Shown: positions 1 through 7,498 of the stretch, in pieces
How the letters are laid out: the number at the start of each line of letters is the position of its first letter
How positions within the stretch are numbered: the stretch's first letter is position 1
Assembly (NCBI RefSeq): GCF_016428645.1
Contig: NZ_JAELXW010000097.1
Span: forward strand, 1 to 33,233
Source: Glycomyces salinus
Lineage (GTDB): Bacteria; Actinomycetota; Actinomycetes; Mycobacteriales; Micromonosporaceae
Direction: 5' to 3'
DNA length: 33,233 nucleotides
Program-made: the position numbers and the translations under genes
The notes under the pieces: generated by a model
Databases searched by the model: none
The model's input: only the letters and a program-made list of their open reading frames with translations
Told to the model about the DNA's origin: nothing

Positions 1-98
1 CACCACGTAATCAACCCTCTATCACAGCCGGGGCGATTCAGCCCTGCGCGGCTGCCTGACGGGCCCTAGCGCGGCCGAAACGAATCCGCCGGGCGGGC

Positions 99-130
99 CA
101 GGGTGTGTTCAAGTTCCCGAGGGTTCGGTT
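99..130. repeat. ISAs1-like terminal inverted-repeat remnant
   Basis: This stretch resembles the inward-reading right end of the complete ISAs1-family element at 4658-6043. Both begin CAGGG, then after five differing bases share TCAAGTTCCCGA, and then share GTTCGGTT. No transposase is attached, because the IS5-family element begins two bases later. Bases 1-98 upstream show no gene that I can support. Confidence 0.45.
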
Positions 131-132
131 TA

Positions 133-1041
133 GATTGTGTCCGGTTGGGGTTGTTGCAGGATTGAGGGTTCCGGTTTCGGCCGTGACCGCTGATCCTCAT
201 TGGCATGCATGAGGAGAATCGCCGCTACTGTCCGGATGAGCTGTGGGAGATCGCCGAACCCTTGGTCCCGCCGGTGCTACCCCGGCACCAAGGCGGCGGC
301 CGGCGGCGCAAGGTCCCCGACCGGGCGGTGTTGGCCGCGATCATCTACCTCGACCGCACCGGCTGCGCCTGGCGCGATATCCCCAAAGCCTTCGGTGTAG
401 CCCGATCCACCGGCCACGACCGCTTCGCCGCTTGGGCCCGCGCCGGGTTCTGGGACGCCCTGCTCGCCGCGATCTACAACCGACTCGGGACCTCCGAGGC
501 CATCGACTGGTCGCGGGCGGTGATCGACTCGATCCACGTCCGCGCCAAACGCGGGGGCGACCACACCGGACCCAGCCCGGTCGACCGCGGCAAGCCCGGG
601 ACGAAAATCCACGCCACGACCGACCGGACCGGCCTGCCCCTCAGCGTCCAGATCAGCACCGGCAACGTCCACGACTAACGCCTGCTGGAGCTCGCCGTCG
701 ACAACATCCAGCCCATCAGGCAGCGTTTCGGCAGGCCTCGGCGCCGCCTGGACAAACTCCACGGCGACAAGGGCTACGACTACGATGACTGCCGCGCCGC
801 GCTCCGTGAGCGAGGCGTCATCCCCCGCATCGCCCGCAAGGGCATCGAATCGTCACAGCGCCTGGGCCGATACCGGTGGGTCGTCGAGCGGACGTTCTCC
901 TGGCTGACCGGCTTCCGCAGCTTGAGCCCTCGCTATGAACGCCACAGCCGGAACTACCTGGCCATGGTCACCCTCGCCGCCGCGCTGACCTGCTTCAGCC
1001 GACTCATGAAGGAAGCCAACAATCCCATACCGGACACGGTC
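133..1041 (+). mobile_element. IS5-family insertion sequence, about 909 bp
   Basis: The ends are imperfect inverted repeats. The left end begins GATTGTGTCCGG and the right end, read inward, begins GACCGTGTCCGG; similarity continues to a shared TTGTTG. Both ends are flanked by TA, consistent with the 2-bp TA target duplication of some IS5 subgroups (IS427-like). The single gene inside carries a premature stop, so this copy is probably not autonomous. It sits directly beside an older ISAs1-like end at 99-130, so it may have landed in another insertion sequence. Confidence 0.75.
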
Positions 1042-1044
1042 TAA
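205..1044 (+). pseudogene. IS5-family DDE transposase, interrupted by an in-frame TAA
   Basis: The reading frame has 279 codons before its final stop, typical for an IS5-family transposase. A TAA at codon 158 (676-678) splits it, just after the motif GNVHD where relatives usually have a serine, so TCA to TAA is the likely mutation. There is no frameshift: the same frame continues to 1044. The DDE triad is recognisable as D108 before the stop and D188 (HGDKGYD) and E228 (VVERTFSW) after it. The natural stop codon at 1042-1044 overlaps the TA at the element's right boundary. The product would need stop-codon readthrough, or a related transposase acting in trans. Confidence 0.85.
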
Positions 1045-1172
1045 GTGGAACCGTGTCCCCTCCTTCTGCCGAGCACCGCACACATTAGCCGCGGGCCCGG
1101 TAGTGGATCGGGACTGAATCGGTAGCGATTCCCGGCAAGATATCGACCGTTCCACTTCGAAGGGAGTAACAA

Positions 1173-1526
1173 ATGAGCACTGCATCAAGGGCTCTCGAGG
1201 TCAAAAGCACCGGTCGGCCGCGATCCGGAAGGCTCACGCGGGTCCTCGCAGCGGTGGTGATGGCGACAACGGTCAGTCTCACCCCGCTACTTGCGTCCCC
1301 GGCCTCGGCCGAGCCCGCACCCGAAGGAGAGGTCGGCATCTCGAACTACCAGGACTGCAGGTTGTACCTCAATCAGTTCTACCGGCTCAACCCGGCGCTG
1401 AACCACGGCTGCTGGGAAGGGGCGCAAGGCGGCATCGGCAGCACCATCACCTGCTGGAACATTCTCAGGAACGAAGGGGTCACCCAGTCCCGTGCGGAAC
1501 GGGCCTGCTGGTGGGCGGCCTGGTGA
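1173..1526 (+). CDS. small secreted four-cysteine protein
   Basis: A 117-residue protein with a Sec-type signal peptide: basic N-region (KSTGRPRSGR), hydrophobic core around 22-41, and a predicted cut after ASA at 46. The mature chain is about 71 residues with four cysteines (62, 80, 94, 112), enough for two disulfides, and ends in the aromatic CWWAAW. Similar small secreted proteins with GCW, TCW and ACW motifs occur in actinomycetes, but I know no assigned function. The start is supported by GAAGGGAG upstream. It lies between the IS5 element and two further secreted-protein genes. An antimicrobial or adhesive role is possible but unproven. Confidence 0.75.
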   Translation: MSTASRALEVKSTGRPRSGRLTRVLAAVVMATTVSLTPLLASPASAEPAPEGEVGISNYQDCRLYLNQFYRLNPALNHGCWEGAQGGIGSTITCWNILRNEGVTQSRAERACWWAAW

Positions 1527-1562
1527 CGGCTGGCCTACCCGAATGACCGAACACGGCGACCA

Positions 1563-1594
1563 ACGGGCCCCGGCGGACCACCGCCGGAGCCCGT
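1563..1594 (+). terminator. stem-loop after the small secreted protein
   Basis: The arms ACGGGC-C-CCGGCGG and CCGCCGG-A-GCCCGT enclose an ACCA loop, giving 13 base pairs with one mismatch, 37 bases after the stop codon. There is no T tract, which is common for actinomycete terminators. Confidence 0.5.
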
Positions 1595-1934
1595 CCCGGT
1601 CACGCGGCTATCGCCCGTCGGCCGAGCCGCCGTGGTGGACGGCTCGACCGACTGATTCTGGGTGGGGCAAGGTCTAATGAAGGTAGGGGCCGTCGTCGCC
1701 GATCTGGCCGGGGGCGGGAGTGGCGGCCGCGTCGAGGACGTAATCGGCGAGGTTCCCCTTGAACTCGAAAAACCCTGGCCGTGAGCCGCCAGGGTTGCTC
1801 GATCAAATGGGGCAGTGTCTCCGTCTGGAATCGGGAACTTGTTCTGTCTCCTCTCCGACACGATCATGGCGGTACGGGCGCGAGTATCGAACCAGACTCC
1901 CCTGTACACCTTTTCCACAAAGAGGTGAAGTCCA
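1595..1934. other. intergenic region, no supported gene
   Basis: About 340 bases between two secreted-protein genes. On the minus strand around 1676-1800 there is a short open stretch ending in a natural-looking acidic tail (GQIGDDGPYLH then stop). It has no start codon and an upstream in-frame stop, so it could be the 3' remnant of a lost gene. The last bases before 1935 contain the strong ribosome site GAGGTGAAG for the next gene. Confidence 0.4.
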
Positions 1935-2933
1935 ATGTGGCGACTCGACAAGCTCCTCATGCGGGCTGTGACCGCGGCATTGGCCGCGGGGATGCTCGTC
2001 ATCGCCGTCGCAGAGCCCACTGAGGCAGAGCCGGTCGCCCATGCCTCGAGCACTCCAGGCCCCTGCGACGACGGGCAGTGGGGTGGAACGGGAGAGCACT
2101 TGACGTTCGTGCCGGTCAACGACAGCGTGCCCACCGAGTTCTGCACTCTCGCGCCCGGCCACGAGGGCCCGGGCGTAGCCGCTGTGCAGAACATGCTGAT
2201 CCACTGCTACGGCCAGGACATCGAACGCAACGGCATCTGGGACGAGGCGACCACGGTCGCGCTCGAGAACGCCCAGCACTGGGAGCGGGTCGTCAACGGC
2301 AAGGCGATCCGCGATGACGGCCAGTTCACCGGCGAAAGCCGCTTCGCCCTCGAATGGCCCATCTACGGCTACGACGACATCGACCTGGACGCGCCGCTGG
2401 GGCATTGCAGGCTGGTCTCTCTGACCTACCTGCTGCCTGAACTCGACACGTCGGCCCCGCACAACTCCTCGCCCGATGCCCTCACTGACACACCGGACAC
2501 GCCGCAAACCGTTCAAGCGTCGGCAGCCGGCGCGGACTGCGACCACGCCGTCTGGCGCTTCGGTCCCTGGCCCCACGACGAAGCGTTCACGCCGATGAAC
2601 ACCGAGGTCCCCACTGAGTTCTGCGTGCTCGACCTCGGCGACCAAGGTTGGGGCGTGGTCGCTGTGCAGAACATGCTGATCCACTGCTACGGGCAGGACA
2701 TCGAACTCGATGGTGTCTTCGACCAGGCGACAGCTACCGCACTCCAGACAGCCCAGTACTGGGAACGGCAGGTGAGCGGGAAAGCCGTACGCGTCGACGG
2801 CATCTACAGCACCGAGAGTCGCTTCGCGCTGTTGTGGCCGGCATACGACGAAGACAACGAAGGACTCGACGACCCAGCTGAGTGCCTCCCTGTCGAACAC
2901 GCTATCCCGTCCAGGGACTTCCCGACCCGATAA
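1935..2933 (+). CDS. secreted protein with two peptidoglycan-binding-like repeats
   Basis: A 332-residue exported protein with a signal peptide over about residues 1-31. Two homologous modules, roughly 44-160 and 202-318, repeat with a period of 160 residues. Each has PTEFC, then a helix with VQNMLIHCYGQDIE, a G-hydrophobic-D step and a final ESRFAL motif. This layout resembles the PG_binding_1 fold (LQ..L...G..DG.FG..T..A...FQ). No catalytic domain follows, so a cell-wall-binding or inhibitory role is inference. The modules are nearly identical over about 46 bases (2181-2226 and 2661-2706), pointing to duplication within this gene. The start is supported by GAGGTGAAG. Confidence 0.75.
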   Translation: MWRLDKLLMRAVTAALAAGMLVIAVAEPTEAEPVAHASSTPGPCDDGQWGGTGEHLTFVPVNDSVPTEFCTLAPGHEGPGVAAVQNMLIHCYGQDIERNGIWDEATTVALENAQHWERVVNGKAIRDDGQFTGESRFALEWPIYGYDDIDLDAPLGHCRLVSLTYLLPELDTSAPHNSSPDALTDTPDTPQTVQASAAGADCDHAVWRFGPWPHDEAFTPMNTEVPTEFCVLDLGDQGWGVVAVQNMLIHCYGQDIELDGVFDQATATALQTAQYWERQVSGKAVRVDGIYSTESRFALLWPAYDEDNEGLDDPAECLPVEHAIPSRDFPTR

Positions 2934-2942
2934 AGCGGGATA

Positions 2943-2973
2943 CAGCCCACGGCATTCACCGGCTGTGGGTCGG
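2943..2973 (+). terminator. weak stem-loop after the duplicated secreted protein
   Basis: ACAGCC and GGCTGT can pair nine bases after the stop codon, with further partial pairing inside. It is short and lacks a T tract, so this is only a tentative terminator. Confidence 0.3.
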
Positions 2974-3064
2974 TCGAACTCAACTCCCGGCTCAAGGTGC
3001 CGGTGCCCACCCTCCGATCGGCGGATGTGGACTCCTCACCTGACTCGCCAGGCTGAGCGCTTCT

Positions 3065-3463
3065 CAGTGCTCGTTCGGGTTTCTCTCTGATCGCGCGGGT
3101 GGTCTTGGCGATGTTGGTCGCTCCGGCGGCCTTGAGGACACCAATGGCGAGATTGCGGAGGGCGGCCATGGCGCGGGGCGCTGATCCGTGGTGGATGGTG
3201 GAGGCGTCCTCGCCGAAGGTCCGGTCGCGGATGTGATGGCTCGAATTCCCGATCGACCAGTGTCCTCGCAGGTAGTCGGCAAGTTCGGCGGAACTAGTCT
3301 GGTGCGCATCGAGGTTGGCGACCGCATAGACCGTTTCCCGGGTATCGGCATTCCCGCTCTCTTTGCGGCGGCGGTGAACCCGGAGGGCGAGCTTGGCCTT
3401 CGGGAAGGTCAGACCGCCGAGGTTGGCGGCGACGGCCATGGTCTTGCTCGAGCGCGATTCGGG
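3065..3463 (-). pseudogene. truncated ISAs1-family transposase (C-terminal third)
   Basis: The minus strand encodes about 133 residues matching positions 270-401 of the complete transposase at 4785-6032. The match begins at ESRSSKTMAV, passes through RTFGEDAST, and ends near KTTRAIREKPERAL. The N-terminal two thirds, with the first two catalytic aspartates, are missing. The third catalytic residue is also gone: WGIENSSHH in the complete copy is WSIGNSSHH here, a Glu to Gly change. The remnant therefore cannot be active. Its sequence has diverged clearly from the complete copy, so it is an older insertion rather than a recent partial duplication. Confidence 0.85.
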
Positions 3464-3481
3464 AACTTCAACAAGCCCTGC
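3459..3481. repeat. ISAs1-like terminal repeat fused to the transposase remnant
   Basis: TTCGGGAACTTCAACAAGCC followed by CTG is nearly the right end of the complete ISAs1 element (TTCGGGAACTTGATCAAGCC followed by CTG). Here it directly abuts the middle of the minus-strand transposase remnant. Internal deletion or rearrangement has therefore joined an element end to codon 270 of the gene. Confidence 0.6.
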
Positions 3482-3730
3482 ACCCATTCGCGAACGAGAC
3501 CGAGACATGCGAGCTCGGACCGCTGCCGCTGCACATCTGAGCCTTCCAAGTTCAGCTACGAACCCTTTTATCGGCGAGAACTCGCGCCGAACCACCCGAG
3601 CGGGGAGCCGGTTCACCCGCGACGGTGGCTACAAGGGACTCCTGTGCGTCCAGGCTGGAGTCATCGGAAACCCCGATCATCGGCCGCGCTTCCGGTGGTG
3701 GCCAATGAACCAATCATCGAAAGGATCGGC

Positions 3731-4312
3731 ATGACAACCCGACAACCTTCCAGGACATGGGCCCTGAGAGCCATGTGCGCCGCGATCGCCGCATTCGCGA
3801 CCGTCGCCGTATCCGTGGCCGGAGCGCAACCGGCCTCCGCGGAGGATTCCGCGAGCGACGGCAGCGTGCAGGCGCAGATCAACGACATCCTCGCGCGGAC
3901 GACCGGCGGCACGCAGATCAACGAGAATCAGATCGCTTGGGACGACGGAACGGTCGTCGTCACCGTCACGGCAGGTGACGAGGCCGCTGGTGGCAGTTCT
4001 TCTGGGGCGGTCTCGGCACAGGCCCCCGATTGCGACTACCAGTGGACATGCCTGTATGAGCATGTCGATTTCAATAACTACAAGCGCGGTCTGACAGCGG
4101 CCTTCTACGCCTGCGACTTCTTCTACCTGGCCGACTACGGGCTCCAGGACATGGCCTCCTCCTGGCACAACAATCAGTCCGGAGGCGCCGTGTCGACCGT
4201 CTACGACTGGACCGGCGACGGCTGGGTAGTGCTTTGGAGGAGCCCTCCTGGATCCGATGCCTGGGTCGGGTCCTCTGTCAACGACCGCGCTGACGGCATC
4301 TGGGCATGCTGA
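3731..4312 (+). CDS. secreted peptidase inhibitor family I36-type protein
   Basis: A 193-residue secreted protein. The signal peptide covers about 1-37 (hydrophobic segment, then QPASA-E). A propeptide-like acidic and glycine/serine-rich stretch follows to about residue 97. The C-terminal half has the features of the I36 inhibitor and crystallin-like family: CLYEHVDFNNYKRG, a YACDFFYL segment, then MASSWHNNQS and VYDWTGDGW. Family members such as the Streptomyces SMPI type inhibit secreted metalloproteases. The start at 3731 is preferred because GAAAGGA lies just upstream and the signal peptide begins there; the open frame extends further upstream but reads through the insertion-sequence remnant. 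Confidence 0.8.
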   Translation: MTTRQPSRTWALRAMCAAIAAFATVAVSVAGAQPASAEDSASDGSVQAQINDILARTTGGTQINENQIAWDDGTVVVTVTAGDEAAGGSSSGAVSAQAPDCDYQWTCLYEHVDFNNYKRGLTAAFYACDFFYLADYGLQDMASSWHNNQSGGAVSTVYDWTGDGWVVLWRSPPGSDAWVGSSVNDRADGIWAC

Positions 4313-4657
4313 GCGGGAAGCGTGCGGTCGGCGTCGCGGATGAGCGCTGACCGCATCGGCAGGACGGGCTGATCGTCGAAGCCCTCCAAAACTGAACGCA
4401 TCGAGAACAATGAAGGGCTTCCGGTCGATCTGGGAGCCCTGATCTCCGACAGGGTCGACACTCGGATTCCTCTCCGGTGACCATGGCGATGACTTCGCGC
4501 CGCGGCGCGCGAGCGGAAGAGAACGACACGTGAGCCTCCTTTTCCGCTGCAGACACTGCCTGTGCGGTGGACACCAGTACCTCTAGCGGGCCACCGACGT
4601 TGCATACTGTGAGATGGCTCTGGGCTCCACCTGGCGGCCTCTAGCTAACTCTGGGCG
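4313..4657. other. intergenic region before the ISAs1 element
   Basis: About 345 bases with no gene that I can support. TGCGGTC (4323-4329) and GACCGCA (4349-4355) could form a weak terminator for the I36 gene. On the minus strand AAGGAGG precedes a GTG, but the frame that follows soon turns into a low-complexity Arg/Cys/Ser-rich run, so it looks like a decayed start. Confidence 0.4.
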
Positions 4658-4725
4658 GCAGGGCTTGATCAAGTTTCGCGTTCGTGTGGAGGGTCTGTCT
4701 GGGATGGGTTGGGGCGCATAGCAGA

Positions 4726-4792
4726 GCAGGCACGGGATTCGTGATCATTGTGGTGTCTAAGCCAGTTGATCATGAAGGTGTCCCGTGCCTGC
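4726..4792 (+). promoter_or_regulatory. long hairpin enclosing the transposase ribosome site and start codon
   Basis: Bases 4726-4747 pair with 4767-4792: 12 bp at the base (GCAGGCACGGGA with TCCCGTGCCTGC), a four-base bulge GGTG on the right arm, then about 10 bp including one G-U pair, and a 19-base loop. The right arm contains the ribosome site GAAGGTG and the GTG start at 4785. Such structures in IS10, IS50 and similar elements hide the transposase start on read-through transcripts. That role here is inference. Confidence 0.6.
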
Positions 4793-6032
4793 CGATGTAT
4801 CCTCTCCGATCCCTGCCGTGCTCGCGAACCTGGGTCCCCTTGATCGAGGTCAAGTCGCCGACTTGCGCCCTTACCTCGACGCCGTGCCCGATCCGCGGTC
4901 GCGGCGCGGCCGGTGGTACTCCCTGACCGCGATCTTGCTGGTCTGCGCGTGCGCGACGGTCTCGGGCGCGAAGAGCATCGACGAGCTCGCCGAATGGGGT
5001 GAACGTGCCGGGCTCGAACTGCTGGAGGCACTCGGCATCCGTCGCCACCTGCTGCGCTGGCGCCGCTCGCCCTCGCGGGCGACGATCGGCCGGGTCCTCG
5101 AACGCGTCGACGGCGACGCGCTTGATGCCGCGATCGGCGCCTACCTGGCCGATCGCCACCGCGCCGCCACCGGCGACGAGGAGGAGGACGAGGACGGGGC
5201 GACCACGTGCAGGCGGTCTCTCCGTGCGATCGCGTTGGACGGCAAGGCATTGAAAGGCTCGGCTCGGCTCGACCAGCAACGCCGCCACCTGCTCTCGGTC
5301 GTCACCCAGGGCATCGCCTGCACCCTCGCACAAGTCGAGGTCGGAGCGAAAACAGGCGAGACCCGGCACTTCCGGCCGCTGCTGGCGCCCTTGGACCTGA
5401 CCGACACCGTGGTCACCTTCGATGCCCTCCACTCGGTCAAGGCCAACATCACCTGGCTCGTGGAGAAGAAGGCGCACTACATCGCCGTGATCAAGTCGAA
5501 CCACCCGCTTGCCTTCGCCCAGGTCAGCGCCCTGCCCTGGGACGCCATCGGCGTGCAGCACACGACGTCGGAGACCGGGCACGGGCGACGGGAATCGCGC
5601 TCGATCAAGACCATGGCCGTGGCCGACAACCTCGGCGGGATCGCCTTCCCCCACGCCAAACTGGCCATCCGCCTCCACCGCCGCCGCCAGGAAACGGGGA
5701 AGAGGGAGACCCGCCGCACTGACTACGCCGTCACCAGCCTCGACGCCCACCAGGCCGACCCCGAAGTCTTCGCCGCGTTCATCCGCGGCGAGTGGGGGAT
5801 CGAGAACTCCTCGCACCACATCCGGGACGTCACCTTCGGCGAGGACGCCTCGACCGTCTACTCCGGGACCGCACCCCGCGCCATGGCCGCTTTCAGAAAC
5901 CTCGGCATCGGCGCCCTCAAGATCCTCGGCGCCGTCAACATCGCCAAGACCACCAGGGCAATCGGAGAAGACCCCGCACGAGCCCTCCCGATCCTGGGCA
6001 TCAACCACCAACCGAACTCTTCGGGAACTTGA
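4785..6032 (+). CDS. ISAs1-family transposase
   Basis: A 415-residue transposase that cuts and joins the element's ends. The N-terminal region (about 10-120) matches the DDE_Tnp_1-associated domain, with YLDAVPDPRSRRG and TVSGAKSIDELAEWG. The catalytic core carries D152 (LDGKALKGS), D213 (TFDALHS) and E340 (WGIENSSHHIRDVTFGEDAS). Length and motifs are those of an intact member. The start is GTG at 4785 with GAAGGTG five bases before it; both sit within a hairpin that may limit translation. The 3' end of the gene runs into the right inverted repeat. A diverged partial relative lies at 3065-3463 in the opposite orientation. Confidence 0.93.
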   Translation: MPADVSSPIPAVLANLGPLDRGQVADLRPYLDAVPDPRSRRGRWYSLTAILLVCACATVSGAKSIDELAEWGERAGLELLEALGIRRHLLRWRRSPSRATIGRVLERVDGDALDAAIGAYLADRHRAATGDEEEDEDGATTCRRSLRAIALDGKALKGSARLDQQRRHLLSVVTQGIACTLAQVEVGAKTGETRHFRPLLAPLDLTDTVVTFDALHSVKANITWLVEKKAHYIAVIKSNHPLAFAQVSALPWDAIGVQHTTSETGHGRRESRSIKTMAVADNLGGIAFPHAKLAIRLHRRRQETGKRETRRTDYAVTSLDAHQADPEVFAAFIRGEWGIENSSHHIRDVTFGEDASTVYSGTAPRAMAAFRNLGIGALKILGAVNIAKTTRAIGEDPARALPILGINHQPNSSGT

Positions 6033-6125
6033 TCAAGCCCTGCGGGCGGGCAAGCCTGACTGGTTCGAGCCTTCGCTTCGGCAAACGGACTGTCCGCTGA
6101 AACGAAGGCTCGAAGCCCACCGGCA

Positions 6126-6506
6126 CTATTTGAACAGCCCGGCTACGACACCGACCGCTGAGACGACCAGGCCGCAGGTCGCCACCTGTTGTGAGGTGCC
6201 AGTGAACCAGCCTCGGAACGCGCTCTGGAATCGTTCAAGACCGACCAGCGCCCTGAACCGCTGCCACTTGTGCTGCCGGATCTTGCATCCGCCCATCAGC
6301 CCGGAGGTGTTGTTCCTGCAGTAGCCTTCTCCTCGGTTCTTCGCTCCGCACCAGGTCGGTGCGGCCAGCAGCATTCACAGCGCGCTCAGGGTGAACGCCC
6401 CTGTCACTGCGAGCGGACCGACATCTCGGGCAAAGAACAGGACCACCGCTCCGAGCAGGAGAAGGTAGCCCCAGTACTTGTAGAAAGGTGATTTCTTACG
6501 AACCAT
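6126..6506 (-). pseudogene. small actinomycete membrane protein gene with in-frame TGA
   Basis: On the minus strand an ATG at 6506 opens a frame giving 43 residues (MVRKKSPFYKYWGYLLLLGA..., one membrane segment), then TGA at 6375-6377, then 82 more residues in the same frame. The second part has PTWCGAKNRGEGYCRNN, GCKIRQHKWQRF and a C-terminal hydrophobic segment. I recognise this layout from one actinomycete small-protein family of about 120-130 residues, in which the two parts form a single chain. The TGA is therefore probably a nonsense mutation of a Trp, Arg or Gly codon, not a natural gene boundary. Two coupled genes or readthrough remain possible. No ribosome site is evident before the ATG. 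Confidence 0.6.
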
Positions 6507-6606
6507 AGCTACGGAAAGTAATGAATCAGACCGTTCTCGTGAACCTGCCTGTCAAGTCCCCGACAGTTTGACGCGTTCTGGTTGGTACGCCGATCGCTGA
6601 CACAGC

Positions 6607-7143
6607 TCATGGTGCGGCTGTGCTGGTGCTCAACAGTGCCGCTGCGATGTCCGCCAACGATCCGCGCCCGCGGATGTGCCAGTAGAGGGTGCCCCGGACC
6701 TGTTGGCTCTCAGAGCCGGTGGCTTGCCTCCAGATCTCCTTGAAAAGCCCGGTGGGCGTGTAGAGCTGGCCGTCGTAAGCCCACTTGAGGGCTCTTCCCT
6801 TCCCTCCGGCTCAAGTCGCGAGGTTCCGAAGCGAGTCGGCCTTCAACCATGCATCGAGTGCTGCATGCTCAGCAGGCTTCTGTAGGCGTAGTTCAAGCGT
6901 CTCGCCGATCGGGATCGCCTTGTAGTCGTGGATGAGCTCGGTGGCCTTCGGCTGCTTGGACTTCGACGCATTCGGTGATTTCGTCGGTGTCGGTGCCGCG
7001 CCCTGGGGATCTTGGCGCGGGAACGAAGCGTTGGGAATCGCATTGATCATGATTTGGCGGATCTCTTCTTCGGGTCGCCGGAGAACCTGGGAGGCTATGG
7101 CGGCGTACTGGTCCAGTGAAGTTCCGGGAGTCGTGCTGCTCAT
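6607..7143 (-). pseudogene. unrecognised protein gene with in-frame TGA
   Basis: The minus strand from ATG at 7143 encodes 110 residues: SLDQYAAIASQVLRRPEEEI, a linker rich in Pro, Lys and Ser, then ELIHDYKAIPIGETLELRL. A TGA follows at 6811-6813, and the same frame then runs 67 residues (RALKWAYDGQLYTPTGLFKE, GTLYWHIRGRGSLADIA) to a TGA at 6607-6609. Both parts have protein-like composition and read as one chain (DSLRNLAT-stop-AGGKGRALKW), so TGG (Trp) or GGA (Gly) to TGA is likely. I do not recognise the family; the last part looks like a small DNA-modification-associated or DUF4357-like domain, which is a guess. The frame is open upstream to 7248, so the start is uncertain. Confidence 0.55.
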
Positions 7144-7297
7144 GGCCCGATTGAAACCGAACCTGCTCTTATAGCGGAGCCGACGCGCTGAGGACGTATC
7201 GAATCTCAGACGTTCGTTCACTTGTGCTGACCGAACGTAGGAACTCAAATGTCAAACCATGCCACCAGGTTCAGGAACAGGCATCGACATAAAAGAG

Positions 7298-7323
7298 CGG
7301 CCCGGACCACGAGGTCCGGGCCG
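7298..7323 (-). terminator. rho-independent terminator of tRNA-Trp
   Basis: A perfect 11-bp stem (CGGCCCGGACC with GGTCCGGGCCG) has an ACGA loop and is followed on the minus strand by CTCTTTTA. It lies 24 bases past the tRNA 3' end. Confidence 0.85.
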
Positions 7324-7346
7324 TCTCCGATGTCTCAACACATCAG

Positions 7347-7419
7347 CAGGGGTGACAGGACTTGAACCTGCAACCTACGGTTTTGGAGACCGTTGCGCTG
7401 CCAATTGCGCCACACCCCT
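7347..7419 (-). tRNA. tRNA-Trp (anticodon CCA)
   Basis: A 73-nt cloverleaf on the minus strand. The acceptor stem AGGGGTG pairs with CACCCCT, followed by discriminator G. The D-loop carries AATTGGCAG, the anticodon loop carries CCA at 7384-7386, and the T arm carries GGTTCAAGTCC. CCA is not encoded and must be added. A promoter and a terminator of its own flank it, so it is a single-gene transcription unit. Confidence 0.97.
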
Positions 7420-7441
7420 TTGGCCTGGCTGGCCGGGGACT

Positions 7442-7471
7442 ATCTTACGTGTCGCGGTCTGGCAGGTGCAA
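7442..7471 (-). promoter_or_regulatory. promoter of tRNA-Trp
   Basis: On the minus strand, -35 TTGCAC (7466-7471) and -10 TAAGAT (7442-7447) are separated by 18 bases. This puts transcription start about 15 bases before the tRNA 5' end. The boxes fit the principal actinobacterial sigma factor. Confidence 0.7.
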
Positions 7472-7498
7472 CCGGGTTCCGGGTGGTGGGTTGGTTGG

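Larger units (their letters stand above)
4658..6043 (+). mobile_element. complete ISAs1-family insertion sequence
   Basis: The ends are inverted repeats. The left end starts GCAGGGCTTGATCAAGTT and the right end, read inward, is identical over those 18 bases before diverging. The one gene inside is full length with all catalytic residues. The flanks give only an imperfect match (TGGGCGG against CGGGCGG) rather than a clean 8-10 bp duplication, so the exact boundary and target duplication are uncertain. The element separates the I36-type gene from the damaged membrane-protein gene. Confidence 0.85.

Noticed and set aside
1676-1800. Minus-strand 3' gene remnant ending in GQIGDDGPYLH
   Set aside because: It has no start codon and an in-frame stop upstream, and I could not assign it to a family, so it is only noted in the intergenic entry.
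4278-4574. Minus-strand frame before the ISAs1 element with a good AAGGAGG site
   Set aside because: The first 20 codons look plausible but the rest is Arg/Ser/Cys-rich without any family resemblance, and the frame overlaps the 3' end of the I36-type gene; at most a decayed gene.
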